From Gallionella sp. (GTDB taxonomy: Bacteria > Pseudomonadota > Gammaproteobacteria > Burkholderiales > Gallionellaceae), in assembly GCA_030645775.1 (NCBI GenBank), contig JAUSLX010000057.1, forward strand, positions 1 to 37,030: a stretch of 37,030 bases of DNA, written 5' to 3'. Both the position numbers and the translations under genes were made by a program. Of the stretch, positions 8,893-19,355 are shown in pieces. Positions within the stretch are counted from its first letter, which is position 1, and every line of letters begins with the position of its first letter. The notes under the pieces were generated by a model. The model saw only the letters and a list, made by a program, of their open reading frames with translations, made no database searches and was not told where the DNA came from.

Positions 8893-10704
8893 ATGAACCG
8901 TTATCCACTCTGGAAAAATCTGCTGATTCTGGCTGTATTACTGGCCGGTCTGATTTATACCTTGCCGAATTTCTATGGTGAATCGCCAGCCGTGCAGATT
9001 TTGCCGTTGCGTTCCAGTATGAAAGCGGATGCCGCCTTGCTGGGTCGCGTGGAAGAGGCGCTCAGAACGGCCAATCTCAACGTGGAAAGGGTCGCGCTGG
9101 ATGGTAATAGCATCAAGGCGCGATTTGCTGACACGGATGTGCAGCTCAAAGCCAAGGATGTGCTCAAAACCCAGTTGGGTGACGACTACGTGGTGGCGCT
9201 CAATTTGTTGCCGCGTTCGCCACAGTGGCTGACCAGTCTGCATGCACTGCCGATGTATCTCGGTCTGGATTTGCGCGGCGGCGTGCATTTTTTGTTGCAG
9301 GTGGATATGAAAGCCGCGCTGGACAAGGCGCTGGAAGCGGCAACGGGCGATATTCGCACTGCGTTGCGCGAAGAGAAAATTGCCTATTCCGGCGTGGTTC
9401 GCGACGGCAACAGTTTGCTGGTGAAGTTTCGCGATGCCGGGACGCGCAGCAAGGCCGAGGAACAACTCAAGCAGCGTTTCTCCGATTATGCGTTGACTGA
9501 AAAAGAGCTGGACGGTGAATTTATGTTGCAAGCCACGCTCAAGCCGGAAGCCGAACGTCGCATCCAGGAGTCGGCGGTGCAACAAAACCTGCTGACCTTG
9601 CGCAACCGTGTCAATGAGCTGGGCGTGGCCGAACCGGTGATACAGCAGCAGGGTGCGGATCGCGTGGTGGTGCAGTTGCCCGGCGTACAGGACACGGCGC
9701 GCGCCAAGGATATTCTGGGGCGCACCGCCACGCTGGAGGTGCGCATGGTGGATGACGAGCATCAGATCGGGGCAGGCGGCGTTGCACCGTTTGGTACGGA
9801 ACTGTTCAAGGACAGGGAAGGCAATACCCTGCTGGTGAAAAAACAGGTGATGCTGACTGGTGAACGCATCAATGATGCGCAGCCCGGCTTTGATAATCGC
9901 AACAATGAGCCTGCCGTACATATCAATCTGGACGGGGTGGGCGCGCGTAAATTCAAGGAAGCCACGCGCGAAAATGTCGGCAAACGCATGGCGATCATCC
10001 TGTTTGAGAAGGGCCGTGGCGAAATCGTCACTGCGCCTGTGATTCGCGAGGAAATCGGCGGCGGACGGGTTCAGATCAGCGGCAAGATGTCCACCGAAGA
10101 GGCGCAGGATACCTCGTTGCTGTTGCGTGCAGGTGCATTGGCGGCGCCGATGGAAATTATCGAGGAACGTACCGTAGGCCCCAGTTTGGGCGCGGACAAT
10201 ATCTCGCGCGGTTTCAATTCCACCAAGATCGGTTTCATGATGATTGCGGTGTTCATGGCGGCCTACTACATGATGTTCGGCACAATTTCCGTGCTGGCGC
10301 TGGCGGCGAATCTGCTGTTGCTGGTGGCGTTGTTGTCCATGCTGCAAGCGACGCTGACTTTGCCGGGCATGGCGGGTATCGCGCTGACGCTGGGTATGGC
10401 GATTGACTCCAACGTATTGATCAATGAGCGTATTCGCGAAGAATTGCGCAATGGCATGTCGCCGCAGGCGGCCATCAATGCCGGCTATGACAGTGCGTTT
10501 GCCACCATTGTGGACTCGAATATCACCAACCTGATTGCCGGTGTCGCCTTGTTCCTGTTTGGCTCCGGGCCGATCAAGGGTTTTGCCGTGGTGTTATGTC
10601 TGGGTATTTTGACCTCGATGTTCAGTTCGGTGCTGGTGTCGCGCGCGATGGTGAATCTGGTTTACGGACGTCGTGCCCGATTGACCAATGTGTCCATCGG
10701 TTAA
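8893..10704 (+). CDS. secD: Protein translocase subunit SecD
   Basis: LGLDLRGGVHFLLQVDM, DNISRGFNSTKIG, GIALTLGMAIDSNVLINERIREELRNG. Confidence 0.97.
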   Translation: MNRYPLWKNLLILAVLLAGLIYTLPNFYGESPAVQILPLRSSMKADAALLGRVEEALRTANLNVERVALDGNSIKARFADTDVQLKAKDVLKTQLGDDYVVALNLLPRSPQWLTSLHALPMYLGLDLRGGVHFLLQVDMKAALDKALEAATGDIRTALREEKIAYSGVVRDGNSLLVKFRDAGTRSKAEEQLKQRFSDYALTEKELDGEFMLQATLKPEAERRIQESAVQQNLLTLRNRVNELGVAEPVIQQQGADRVVVQLPGVQDTARAKDILGRTATLEVRMVDDEHQIGAGGVAPFGTELFKDREGNTLLVKKQVMLTGERINDAQPGFDNRNNEPAVHINLDGVGARKFKEATRENVGKRMAIILFEKGRGEIVTAPVIREEIGGGRVQISGKMSTEEAQDTSLLLRAGALAAPMEIIEERTVGPSLGADNISRGFNSTKIGFMMIAVFMAAYYMMFGTISVLALAANLLLLVALLSMLQATLTLPGMAGIALTLGMAIDSNVLINERIREELRNGMSPQAAINAGYDSAFATIVDSNITNLIAGVALFLFGSGPIKGFAVVLCLGILTSMFSSVLVSRAMVNLVYGRRARLTNVSIG

Positions 10705-10727
10705 AAATTCGCGCAGCGAGACATTTG

Positions 10728-10767
10728 CTCCCTCGCCCGCTTGCGGGAGAGGGTTGAGGAGAGGGGA
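10728..10767. repeat. REP-like GC-rich palindrome between secD and secF
   Basis: ctccctcgcccgcttgcgggagagggttgaggagagggga, inner stem CCCGC-TT-GCGGG. Confidence 0.6.
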
Positions 10768-10837
10768 ACGAGTCTGACTCGTTTTACCATCAAGGGCGAC
10801 AACAGTGTCATGACCGTAAGGTTAAGGAAAAAACAAT

Positions 10838-11770
10838 ATGGAATTCTTTAAAATCAAGCACGACATCCCGTTCATGAGTTATGGACGTTATACCACGGCT
10901 ATTTCGCTGGTGACCTTTTTGCTGGCAATTTTTTTCCTCGCCTATAAAGGGTTGAATTTCGGGGTGGATTTTACCGGCGGTACCGTGATGGAAGTGCATT
11001 ACGCGCAGCCTGCCGATCTGGTCAAAGTACGCGAACATCTGGCGGCCAATAAACTGCCGGAGGTGCAGGTGCAAAACTTCGGCTCCAGTCATGATGTATT
11101 GATCCAGATTCCGCTCAAGCAAAACGTCGTCGGTGCCAAGTTGAGCGAGCATGTGATGGCTGTATTGCACCAGCAGGATGCCACCGTGGAAATGCGCCGC
11201 GTTGAATTCGTCGGCCCGCAGGTCGGCAAGGATCTGATCGAGAACGGCGCGATGGCGTTGTTGCTGGTCAGCCTGGGCATCGTCGGTTATCTGTGGATAC
11301 GCTTTGAATGGAAATTCGGCTTGTCCGCGATCATCGCCAATTTGCATGACGTGGTGATTATTCTCGGCTTCTTCGCCTTTTTCCAATGGGAATTCTCCCT
11401 GTCGGTGCTGGCGGCGGTCTTGGCGGTGCTGGGTTATTCGGTGAACGAGTCGGTGGTGGTGTTCGACCGTATCCGCGAAAATTTCCGCAAGATGCGCAAG
11501 GCGGAAGTCAGCGAAATCATCGACAACGCGATTACCCGCACCATGTCACGCACCATCATTACCCACGGTTCCACGCAGATGATGGTCGGCGCGATGTTGT
11601 TTCTGGGTGGCGAGACGCTGCACTATTTCGCCATGGCGCTGACCATCGGCATCCTGTTTAGTATCTATTCTTCGGTTCTGGTCGCCAGTCCGATCCTGAT
11701 GTGGCTGGGCGTGTCGCGCGAAGACTTCATCAAGCCTGAAAAAGTCGAAGCGGAAGAAGTGCTGCCTTAG
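10838..11770 (+). CDS. secF: Protein translocase subunit SecF
   Basis: LNFGVDFTGGTVMEV, LGYSVNESVVVFDRIRENFR, NAITRTMSRTIITHGSTQMMV. Confidence 0.97.
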   Translation: MEFFKIKHDIPFMSYGRYTTAISLVTFLLAIFFLAYKGLNFGVDFTGGTVMEVHYAQPADLVKVREHLAANKLPEVQVQNFGSSHDVLIQIPLKQNVVGAKLSEHVMAVLHQQDATVEMRRVEFVGPQVGKDLIENGAMALLLVSLGIVGYLWIRFEWKFGLSAIIANLHDVVIILGFFAFFQWEFSLSVLAAVLAVLGYSVNESVVVFDRIRENFRKMRKAEVSEIIDNAITRTMSRTIITHGSTQMMVGAMLFLGGETLHYFAMALTIGILFSIYSSVLVASPILMWLGVSREDFIKPEKVEAEEVLP

Positions 11771-11783
11771 ATCAAATCCCTTT

Positions 11784-11847
11784 TGTCCGCAGATTACACA
11801 GATTCAAGCAGATTTTAATCGTGGCTAATCTGTGTAATCTGCGGACA
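11784..11847. repeat. 21-bp perfect inverted repeat, REP/MITE-like hairpin
   Basis: tgtccgcagattacacagatt (11784-11804) and aatctgtgtaatctgcggaca (11827-11847), 22-nt loop. Confidence 0.9.
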
Positions 11848-11868
11848 ATGTTTTTATAGAATTGGAAT

Positions 11869-12516
11869 ATGACTTTGGACCTGCTGACTATCTTTATTGA
11901 CCTCGTTCTGCATCTGGATACCCACCTGATGGCGCTGGTGCAGGACTATGGCGTATGGGTCTATGCCATCCTGTTTTTGATTATTTTTGCAGAAACGGGC
12001 CTGGTGTTCATGCCCTTCCTGCCCGGCGATTCGCTGCTGTTCGTGGCCGGCGCCTTGTGCGGGCTGGGGGCGATGCAACTGGAGTGGCTCGCCCCGTTGC
12101 TGATCGTGGCGGCATTTAGTGGTGATAACACCAATTACTGGGTTGGCCGGCTGATCGGGTTGCGTCTGCTCGAACGCGCGAATGGCCGGTTTATTAAACG
12201 CGAACACATAGACAAAACCCACACCTTCTATGAAAAGCATGGCGGCAAGACTATTATTTTTGCGCGCTTCATGCCCATCATTCGCACCTTCGCCCCCTTC
12301 GTTGCAGGCATAGGACTGATGCGTTACCGTTTGTTCATGCTGTATAGCGCGCTGGGCAGCGTTGCGTGGATAGGCAGCCTGACGCTGGCAGGCTATTTCT
12401 TCGGCAATATTCCTGTCGTGAAAAACAACCTCACCCTGATTATTCTGGTGGTTATCCTGATTTCCTTTCTCCCGGGATTTGTCGAGTATTTCCGCCATCG
12501 TCGCCGCGAAAATTAA
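11869..12516 (+). CDS. DedA family (VTT/SNARE-associated domain) membrane protein
   Basis: FAETGLVFMPFLPGDSLLFVAGALCGLG, GDNTNYWVGRLIG, FARFMPIIRTFAPFVAGIGLMRYRLF. Confidence 0.93.
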   Translation: MTLDLLTIFIDLVLHLDTHLMALVQDYGVWVYAILFLIIFAETGLVFMPFLPGDSLLFVAGALCGLGAMQLEWLAPLLIVAAFSGDNTNYWVGRLIGLRLLERANGRFIKREHIDKTHTFYEKHGGKTIIFARFMPIIRTFAPFVAGIGLMRYRLFMLYSALGSVAWIGSLTLAGYFFGNIPVVKNNLTLIILVVILISFLPGFVEYFRHRRREN

Positions 12517-12696
12517 GCCGTCCGTTTGCCGGGCGGGTATCACAGTATTTTTTCGGTACGCATAAAGCCCGCCTGCCCCAGGCTGACGTGCTGCCTGTCT
12601 GGAGTAACAATTTGCAACAATTTGTGTTGAACGCAACGCTAAATGACGAGTCACAGTCCCGTCATGAAAATTCAGACACTTTAAGGAGTAGTGAAA

Positions 12697-13419
12697 ATGA
12701 AAAAAAGTCTATGGGCGTTGAGTGTTGCTTCACTGTTTGGCAATGCGTATGCGGCTGATTTTGTGGATACCGCGCGCGTCATCTCCAGCACGCCGATTTA
12801 TGAACGTGTCAGTGAGCCGCGCCGCGAGTGCTGGACTGAAACTGTGCAAACCACGTCCAAAGAGCGTTCCATGACGGGTGCGGTGGTCGGGGGCGTTGCC
12901 GGTGGCCTGCTGGGCGGCCAGGTTGGTGGCGGGCATGGCAATACCGCTGCGACAGGGGCGGGTGCGGTCGCCGGTGCGGTAGTGGGGGATCGTGTTTCCA
13001 ATCCTGATAGCGAGCGTTCGGCAACCGGCAGTATCGTTGGCGGAATAGCCGGGGCGTTACTGGGTAGTCAGGTCGGTGGCGGCTCAGGTAATAAGGCCGC
13101 TACCGCGGTAGGTGGCGTGGCGGGTGTGCTGATCGGCGACCGTGTCGCCAACCCTGAGCAGCCGCGCAGCAAACAGGTCGAGCGCTGTCGTGAGGTGGAA
13201 AACAGCCGTGAAGTCATCAAGGGTTATAACGTGACGTATCGTTACAATGGCCGTGATGTCACCACCACCCTGCCTTATCAACCCGGCAGTACGGTTAAAG
13301 TCGGCATCAGCATGATCGAGGATCAGTCCGCGCCGCAATCGAACCGTTATCAGGACAGGTATGACAGACAGGATCGGCAATACCAGGATCGGCGATATGC
13401 GCCAGGCGAGCGTGATTAA
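12697..13419 (+). CDS. Glycine-zipper 2TM domain envelope protein
   Basis: Signal peptide MKKSLWALSVASLFGNAYA; two glycine-zipper blocks GAVVGGVAGGLLGGQVGGG.. and GSIVGGIAGALLGSQVGGG..; RBS aaggag upstream. Confidence 0.85.
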   Translation: MKKSLWALSVASLFGNAYAADFVDTARVISSTPIYERVSEPRRECWTETVQTTSKERSMTGAVVGGVAGGLLGGQVGGGHGNTAATGAGAVAGAVVGDRVSNPDSERSATGSIVGGIAGALLGSQVGGGSGNKAATAVGGVAGVLIGDRVANPEQPRSKQVERCREVENSREVIKGYNVTYRYNGRDVTTTLPYQPGSTVKVGISMIEDQSAPQSNRYQDRYDRQDRQYQDRRYAPGERD

Positions 13420-13436
13420 AAATTACTAACTTGCAG

Positions 13437-13464
13437 AAAAAAGCCCGGCATGCCGGGCTTTTTT
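13437..13464. terminator. Bidirectional rho-independent terminator
   Basis: AAAAAAGCCCGGCATGCCGGGCTTTTTT between convergent genes. Confidence 0.92.
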
Positions 13465-13477
13465 CTGGCCTGAACGT

Positions 13478-14257
13478 TTAGCCGAAACGACCTGTAATGT
13501 AGTCTTCGGTTTCCTTGCGTTTCGGATTGGTGAATACCGTGCTGGTATCGCCGAATTCCATCAGGTCACCCAGGTACATGTAAGCGGTGTAGTCGGAGAC
13601 GCGCGCAGCTTGTTGCATGTTATGGGTGACGATGACGATGGTGAAGTCTTCTTTCAGCTCGTCTATCAATTTTTCAATATGGGCGGTGGAAATCGGGTCG
13701 AGTGCCGAGGTGGGCTCATCGAGCAGCAGTACTTCCGGCTTGACGGCGATGGCGCGCGCGATGCACAGACGCTGTTGCTGACCACCGGAAAGCCCCATGC
13801 CGCTCTGTGTCAGCTTGTCCTTGACTTCATCCCATAGCGCCGCCTTGCGTAACGCCCATTCGACTCGCTCTTCCATGTCATTCTTGTTCAAACTCTGATA
13901 GAGCTTTACACCGAACGCGATGTTGTCGTGTATGGACATCGGAAATGGGGTGGGCTTCTGGAATACCATGCCGACCTTTGCGCGCAGCTTGTTAAGGTCC
14001 TGGTTTTTATCAAGAATGTTTTTACCATCGAGGACGATGGAACCCGTGGCTTTTTGCTTCGGGTAAAGCTCGTACATGCGGTTAAAAGTACGCAGCAGGG
14101 TGGATTTTCCGCAGCCGGACGGGCCGATGAAAGCCGTCACCTTTTTTTCTGTGATGTCCAGATTGATATTGTTCAGGGCCTGTGCTTTGCCGTAATAAAA
14201 GTTGAGGTCTCTGACAGTGACTCTGGGTTTGACGATGTTTTCAGCGTTCATTTGCAA
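13478..14257 (-). CDS. pstB: Phosphate ABC transporter ATP-binding protein
   Basis: [60 protein letters not shown]. Confidence 0.97.
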   Translation of the reverse strand: MQMNAENIVKPRVTVRDLNFYYGKAQALNNINLDITEKKVTAFIGPSGCGKSTLLRTFNRMYELYPKQKATGSIVLDGKNILDKNQDLNKLRAKVGMVFQKPTPFPMSIHDNIAFGVKLYQSLNKNDMEERVEWALRKAALWDEVKDKLTQSGMGLSGGQQQRLCIARAIAVKPEVLLLDEPTSALDPISTAHIEKLIDELKEDFTIVIVTHNMQQAARVSDYTAYMYLGDLMEFGDTSTVFTNPKRKETEDYITGRFG

Positions 14258-14263
14258 GCCTTG

Positions 14264-15112
14264 TTAATGTGTTGAAGCTTTTTGACGGAATAGCACGCGT
14301 GCCAGAATATTGAGCGTCAGCACACTCATGGTAATCAGCAGTGCGCCTGCCCAGGCCAGACTCTGCCAGTCTTCGTAGGGACTCATGGCGAACTGGAAGA
14401 TGACGACTGGTAAATTGGCCATCGGTTGGTCCATGTCGCTGCTCCAGAACTGGTTGTTGAGTGCGGTGAATAACAACGGTGCGGTCTCGCCGCTGATGCG
14501 CGCGATGGCCAGCATCACACCGGTGATAATTCCGGCACGAGCGGCACGCAGCGTGACGAAACTGATGATTTTCCATTGAGGCGCGCCGAGAGAGGCAGCG
14601 GCTTCACGCAAGGTGCTGGGCACCAGTCGCAACATGTTTTCTGTGGTGCGTATCACGATGGGAATCACGATGATAGCCAGGGCAATGGTGCCAGCCCAAC
14701 CGGAAAAATGTTTGACGTGCACGACATAAACTTCGTAGACAAACAAGCCGATGACGATGGACGGAGCGGACAGCAGAATGTCGTTGATGAAGCGTGTAAT
14801 GGGAGCCAGCCAGCCGCGCTGGCCGAATTCAGCCAGATAGGTTCCTGCCAGAATACCGATAGGCGTACCGATTGCGGTGCCGCCTATGGTCATCATCAAG
14901 CTACCGAAGATGGCATTCAACAGACCGCCTGAACTGCCAGGTGGCGGAGTCATCTGCGAAAATACCATCGGGGTCAGTGCGGGCAGACCCCGGTCCAGCA
15001 AGGTCCATAAAATCCAGCATAACCAGAACAGGCCGAATGCCATGGCTGCTACTGCGATGGTCAGGCCCGTTGCGTTGGCGATGCGGCGACGTGTGTATAG
15101 ATCGATCATCAT
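14264..15112 (-). CDS. pstA: Phosphate ABC transporter permease PstA
   Basis: [37 protein letters not shown]; position between pstB and pstC. Confidence 0.95.
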   Translation of the reverse strand: MMIDLYTRRRIANATGLTIAVAAMAFGLFWLCWILWTLLDRGLPALTPMVFSQMTPPPGSSGGLLNAIFGSLMMTIGGTAIGTPIGILAGTYLAEFGQRGWLAPITRFINDILLSAPSIVIGLFVYEVYVVHVKHFSGWAGTIALAIIVIPIVIRTTENMLRLVPSTLREAAASLGAPQWKIISFVTLRAARAGIITGVMLAIARISGETAPLLFTALNNQFWSSDMDQPMANLPVVIFQFAMSPYEDWQSLAWAGALLITMSVLTLNILARVLFRQKASTH

Positions 15113-15114
15113 GA

Positions 15115-16077
15115 TTACGCTGCCTTTCCTTCGCGCTGCCCAAGCTTGTAGAGCATGTAACGTGCGAGTGATAACACTACAAAAGTAATAAAGAACAAGA
15201 TCAGGCCAAGCTCGATCAGCGCGGCGGTGTATAGCTCGCCGAATGCTTCGGTGAATTCGTTGGCCAGTGCCGAGGAAATACTGTTGCCCGGATTCAGCAG
15301 GGATTTGCCCAGTTCATGGGCATTGCCGATTACGAAAGTGACCGCCATGGTTTCACCCAGCGCGCGTCCCAGTCCCAGCATGATGCCGCCAGCCACACCG
15401 ACCTTGGTGTAGGGCAATACAATCCTCAACATGACTTCCCAGGTGGTGGAGCCGAGACCGTAAGCGGATTCCTTGAGCATGACAGGGACGACGTCAAATA
15501 CATCGCGCATCACTGAAGCGATGAACGGGATGACCATGATGGCGAGTATGATGCTGGCGGTCAGGATGCCTATGCCCATAGGCGGGCCGGAGAAGAAGGG
15601 GCCGATGTAGGGTAGAACGCCGATATGTTCGTTGAGCCAGGGTTCGACATGGTCGGCGAACAGTGGTGCAAAGACAAACAAGCCCCACATGCCGTAGATG
15701 ATGCTGGGAATACCCGCCAGCAGTTCAATGGCAACGCCGAGCGGGCGACGTAATACGCGCGGTGATAGCTCAGTGAGAAAGAGTGCGATCCCGAAGCTCA
15801 CCGGAATGGCAATAAGCAGCGCGATACCGGAAGTGATGAGTGTGCCGACGATAGGAACCAGCGCGCCGAATTGATCGTTGACCGGATCCCAGTCAGGGCT
15901 GATCAGAAAGCCGAAGCCGAAGGCGTGAATGGCGGGCATGCTGCCGATGACCAGCGAGCCTATAATCGCCGCGAGCAGGACCAGTACGCTAAAAGCGGCT
16001 ACGCGTGTCAGATTGCGGAACAGCGAATCGAAGATGGATTGCCTTTTCAGGCGTGCTTCGTGTAAAAACATCGACAT
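15115..16077 (-). CDS. pstC: Phosphate ABC transporter permease PstC
   Basis: [57 protein letters not shown]. Confidence 0.95.
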   Translation of the reverse strand: MSMFLHEARLKRQSIFDSLFRNLTRVAAFSVLVLLAAIIGSLVIGSMPAIHAFGFGFLISPDWDPVNDQFGALVPIVGTLITSGIALLIAIPVSFGIALFLTELSPRVLRRPLGVAIELLAGIPSIIYGMWGLFVFAPLFADHVEPWLNEHIGVLPYIGPFFSGPPMGIGILTASIILAIMVIPFIASVMRDVFDVVPVMLKESAYGLGSTTWEVMLRIVLPYTKVGVAGGIMLGLGRALGETMAVTFVIGNAHELGKSLLNPGNSISSALANEFTEAFGELYTAALIELGLILFFITFVVLSLARYMLYKLGQREGKAA

Positions 16078-16120
16078 AGTGTGTGCTTTTAATTAGATAA
16101 ACAGTCGGCTTAAGGCTAAA

Positions 16121-16150
16121 AATTACGGGGGGCAAGCGCCCCCCGTAATT
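16121..16150 (-). promoter_or_regulatory. Intra-operon hairpin between pstS and pstC (attenuator or mRNA-stabilising)
   Basis: Perfect 13-bp stem AATTACGGGGGGC-AAGC-GCCCCCCGTAATT. Confidence 0.85.
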
Positions 16151-16190
16151 ATAGCTTAGAGATAGGCTTTGTCAGCCACACTCCGTTTGC

Positions 16191-17240
16191 TTATTTCCAG
16201 ATTGCCTTGCCCTCTGTGCTTTTGATTTGTGCCTTCCACGCGCTGCGGATCAATTTCACCACATCGTCAGGGATAGGTACATAGTCCAGATCGGAAGCCA
16301 GTTTGCCGCCATTGGCATATGCCCAGTCAAAGAACTTCAGCACGGCCAGAGCGGATTCAGGTTTTTCCTGCATCTTGTGTACCAAGATGAACGTTGCGCC
16401 GCTGATAGGCCAGCTTCCCTTGCCGGCTTCGTCAGTCAGAATTTCGTAAAAGCCCGGTGCCTTGGTCCATTCCGCACCGGCAGCGGCGGCCTTGAAGCTG
16501 GCTTCATCTGCGCCGACAAAGTTGCCGGAACGGTTCTTCATTTGCACGGCGTTCATCTTGTTCTGCAAAGCGTAGGCGTATTCTACATAACCGATAGAAC
16601 CCTTGATGCGCTGCACATAAGACGCGACACCTTCGTTACCCTTGCCGCCGGTACCGGCTTTCCAGGAAACGGCTGTCCCTTCGCCTACCGTGGATTTCCA
16701 GTCAGCGCTTACCTTGGACAGGTAGTTGGTGAAAATGAAGCTGGTGCCGGAACCATCAGAACGATGCACTACGGTGATGATGTCGTCAGGCAGTTTGATG
16801 TCTTTGTTCAGTGCCGCAATGGCCGGGTCATTCCACTTGGTGATCTTGCCCAGATAGATGTCAGCCAGCGTTGTGCCATCCAGTTTCAAATTTCCGCTGC
16901 TGATGCCAGCGACGTTGATGACCGGTACTACGCCGCCTATGATGGTCGGAAACTGCATCAGGCCGTGTTTTTCGAGATCTTGTGGTTTCAGTGGCATGTC
17001 TGATGCGCCGAAATCAACGGTTTTTGCAGTAATCTGCTTGATGCCGCCACCGGAACCGATGGATTGGTAGTTCATGCTGATGCCGGTTTGTGTCTTGTAA
17101 GCTTCAGCCCATTTGGCGTAAGCAGGATACGGGAAAGTCGCGCCGGCACCGGTGATGTCGGTGGCGTAGCTGATGCTGGCGTAAGCCAGTGCAGTGGTTG
17201 CGGCGAGGGTAATAACGAGTTGCTTGAGTTTGCTATTCAT
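16191..17240 (-). CDS. pstS: Phosphate ABC transporter substrate-binding protein PstS
   Basis: ITGAGATFPYPAYAKWAEAYK, GSGGGIKQITAKTVDFGASDMPL, VVHRSDGSGTSFIFTNYLSKVS. Confidence 0.97.
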   Translation of the reverse strand: MNSKLKQLVITLAATTALAYASISYATDITGAGATFPYPAYAKWAEAYKTQTGISMNYQSIGSGGGIKQITAKTVDFGASDMPLKPQDLEKHGLMQFPTIIGGVVPVINVAGISSGNLKLDGTTLADIYLGKITKWNDPAIAALNKDIKLPDDIITVVHRSDGSGTSFIFTNYLSKVSADWKSTVGEGTAVSWKAGTGGKGNEGVASYVQRIKGSIGYVEYAYALQNKMNAVQMKNRSGNFVGADEASFKAAAAGAEWTKAPGFYEILTDEAGKGSWPISGATFILVHKMQEKPESALAVLKFFDWAYANGGKLASDLDYVPIPDDVVKLIRSAWKAQIKSTEGKAIWK

Positions 17241-17351
17241 AGTGTCTCCATTGTGTTGAGCATGCTGTCTATTGCAAATTAAATCTGTTAACCCGAAATT
17301 GTCCGTTAAGCCAACAGTGCTTCGAGGTGTTGCGTATCTTAATTACCTTAT

Positions 17352-17369
17352 GTGACAGAATTATTACAA
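17352..17369 (-). promoter_or_regulatory. Putative PHO box upstream of pstS
   Basis: Minus strand TTGTAATAATTCTGTCAC matches the PHO box consensus CTGTCATAWAWCTGTCAY at about 16 of 18 positions; about 112 bp upstream of the pstS start. Confidence 0.75.
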
Positions 17370-17402
17370 AATTACGCTTCAGCGTTGAATACGCCCAAAG
17401 GT

Positions 17403-19295
17403 TTACCAATGAAGTCGCCTTAGCAGTGCGCTCTTCTTTTTCTGGTGGGATTGCATGCGATGCAGGATGTCGTCCAATGTCTGGATTGCCTCAATAATAT
17501 GCGCGCCCTTGTTCAACATGACGCATTCGGCACGCACACCCATGGCTGCATCGGTAATTTCAGCGCGACTCGGTTTGCCGTTTTTGGATAATCCCTCCAG
17601 CACCTGGGTAGCCCATATCACCGGCAAATGAGCCGCTTCGGCCAACCAGAGAATTTCTTCCTGCAACTCGGCCATTCTTTCGTAACCACACTCCACCGCC
17701 AGATCGCCGCGAGCAATCATGACGCCGACGGTTGATGAGCGCAATAATGTGAATAATAGTTCCGGCAGATGCTCGAATGCGGCGCGCGTTTCGATTTTTA
17801 GCACGATGCCAAGCTTCCCCGCATTAAGGCGTTTCAGATGTTTTTGCAATAACTCAATGTCAGCGGAATGGCGCACGAATGAAAGTCCGACCATATCGGC
17901 ATTTTGAACGACAAATTCCAGGTGTTCGATGTCTTGAGCCGTCAGACCATCCAGCACAAGTCGGCTGTCCGGCAGGTTGATGCCCTTATTGGCCAGTAGT
18001 TTCTCACCGCCTTTGCGGGCCTGTGTGATCTCGACCACGATTTCTTTTTTGCTCGCACTGCGGATTAGGCCGCCGATTCTGCCATCGTCGATCAGGATGC
18101 GTTCACCTGGTTGAACGGCGCGAAAAATCTCCGGCAGGGAACAGGAAATGCTGGCAGCGCGCAGCAAATTCCCGTTGCTATCGAATTGAGCCGGCATGCC
18201 CGGTAATGGCTCACGCGTGACGATCAAATGGTCTCCGTGGTGAAGTCGGATTTGTTCGGGGGTCGGAGGCAGTGCCCCGACATTGCCGGTACGACCCGCC
18301 CGGCGCGTTTGACCGGATGACGAGAGTCGCAGCAGTCTAAGCTCCATGCCGGGCGTGATATAGGTGGTCTGGCTGGATTCTGCCCAAAATCCGCCCCCGA
18401 TCTGTTCAACCAGTTTCAACGTGCGGGAGGCCCCCCTTGCGTCGGTAAATTCAATGATGTCGCGAGAGGTTGCCAGTGTGAGCCAATCCTCATCGACAGG
18501 AAGGTAAGCATTAGCGAGAGGCGGACAGGAAGAATCATCGCCTTCGGGGTGCAGCCATATCCGTGCGGGTGCAGTCACATTGCCATAGGTGTCCCGCTGT
18601 GGCTGCCATTTGAGTACGGCAGGCCTGAGCGCAATTTCACCCGTGCGCAACTTGGGCCCACCCAAGTCCATCAGTATGCGGCAGTGCCTGCCTGTTTCAC
18701 TGCGGGCCAGATTGATTTGTTCAATCATGCGCGCCCATATTTCCAGATTGTCGTGCGCGCAGTTGATACGCGCACAATCCATGCCGTGAACGAGCATGTC
18801 TTTGATCAATGAATAATCATCTGCTACTTCACCTGGCAAGGTGACCATGATGCGGACACGGCGACCTGAGGGGGGCTTGCCAAGCAAATTGCTGGTATTG
18901 TTTTCAAGCAGGGTTGCACCCGTTGGGGTTGAAGTGGGTATTATTTCATCTGCCGACTGCTTGCCTAACGCGCAACGCAAAAGGTCAATGATGGCAGTGA
19001 GGTTGGTGAAGACATGCGATTCCATGCGACCTAATGATGACAACCCTACCACTGCCAGTCTTTCCTGCAGCGACCGCATATCTCGCCGCCTCAGGCCAAG
19101 GTAGTGAATCAGATTGATGGCGCTTGCCAGATGGAGTGGATTTATAAGTAGCTGTGTTTTTGCAGAGAGATGCTCAACCTCCATTATCTCATCCAGCAAT
19201 CCCTCCAATTCATGCAATAAGCCATAGTAAGGATGCACATCACGGGCCTGGTGTGAGATTGATGGTTCTTTCGGGTTTTGTATGCTCGTACGCAC
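17403..19295 (-). CDS. Divergent pyruvate-kinase-like protein with N-terminal extension
   Basis: PK-like motifs LMDLGGPKLRTG, IVLKIETRAAFEHL, VMIARGDLAVECGYERM, PVIWATQVLEGLSKNGKPSRAEITDAA; about 145 aa N-terminal extension; no C-terminal allosteric domain. Confidence 0.85.
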   Translation of the reverse strand: MRTSIQNPKEPSISHQARDVHPYYGLLHELEGLLDEIMEVEHLSAKTQLLINPLHLASAINLIHYLGLRRRDMRSLQERLAVVGLSSLGRMESHVFTNLTAIIDLLRCALGKQSADEIIPTSTPTGATLLENNTSNLLGKPPSGRRVRIMVTLPGEVADDYSLIKDMLVHGMDCARINCAHDNLEIWARMIEQINLARSETGRHCRILMDLGGPKLRTGEIALRPAVLKWQPQRDTYGNVTAPARIWLHPEGDDSSCPPLANAYLPVDEDWLTLATSRDIIEFTDARGASRTLKLVEQIGGGFWAESSQTTYITPGMELRLLRLSSSGQTRRAGRTGNVGALPPTPEQIRLHHGDHLIVTREPLPGMPAQFDSNGNLLRAASISCSLPEIFRAVQPGERILIDDGRIGGLIRSASKKEIVVEITQARKGGEKLLANKGINLPDSRLVLDGLTAQDIEHLEFVVQNADMVGLSFVRHSADIELLQKHLKRLNAGKLGIVLKIETRAAFEHLPELLFTLLRSSTVGVMIARGDLAVECGYERMAELQEEILWLAEAAHLPVIWATQVLEGLSKNGKPSRAEITDAAMGVRAECVMLNKGAHIIEAIQTLDDILHRMQSHQKKKSALLRRLHW

Positions 19296-19355
19296 GATGA
19301 TTCTCAGTCAATAAAAAGTCAATTGACCGCATTCTAGGCGCGTTAGATTGAAGAA

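Noticed and set aside
8938-10347. 469-aa minus-strand ORF
   Set aside because: Antisense to secD; composition artefact, no recognisable motif.
16227-17003. 258-aa plus-strand ORF
   Set aside because: Antisense to pstS.
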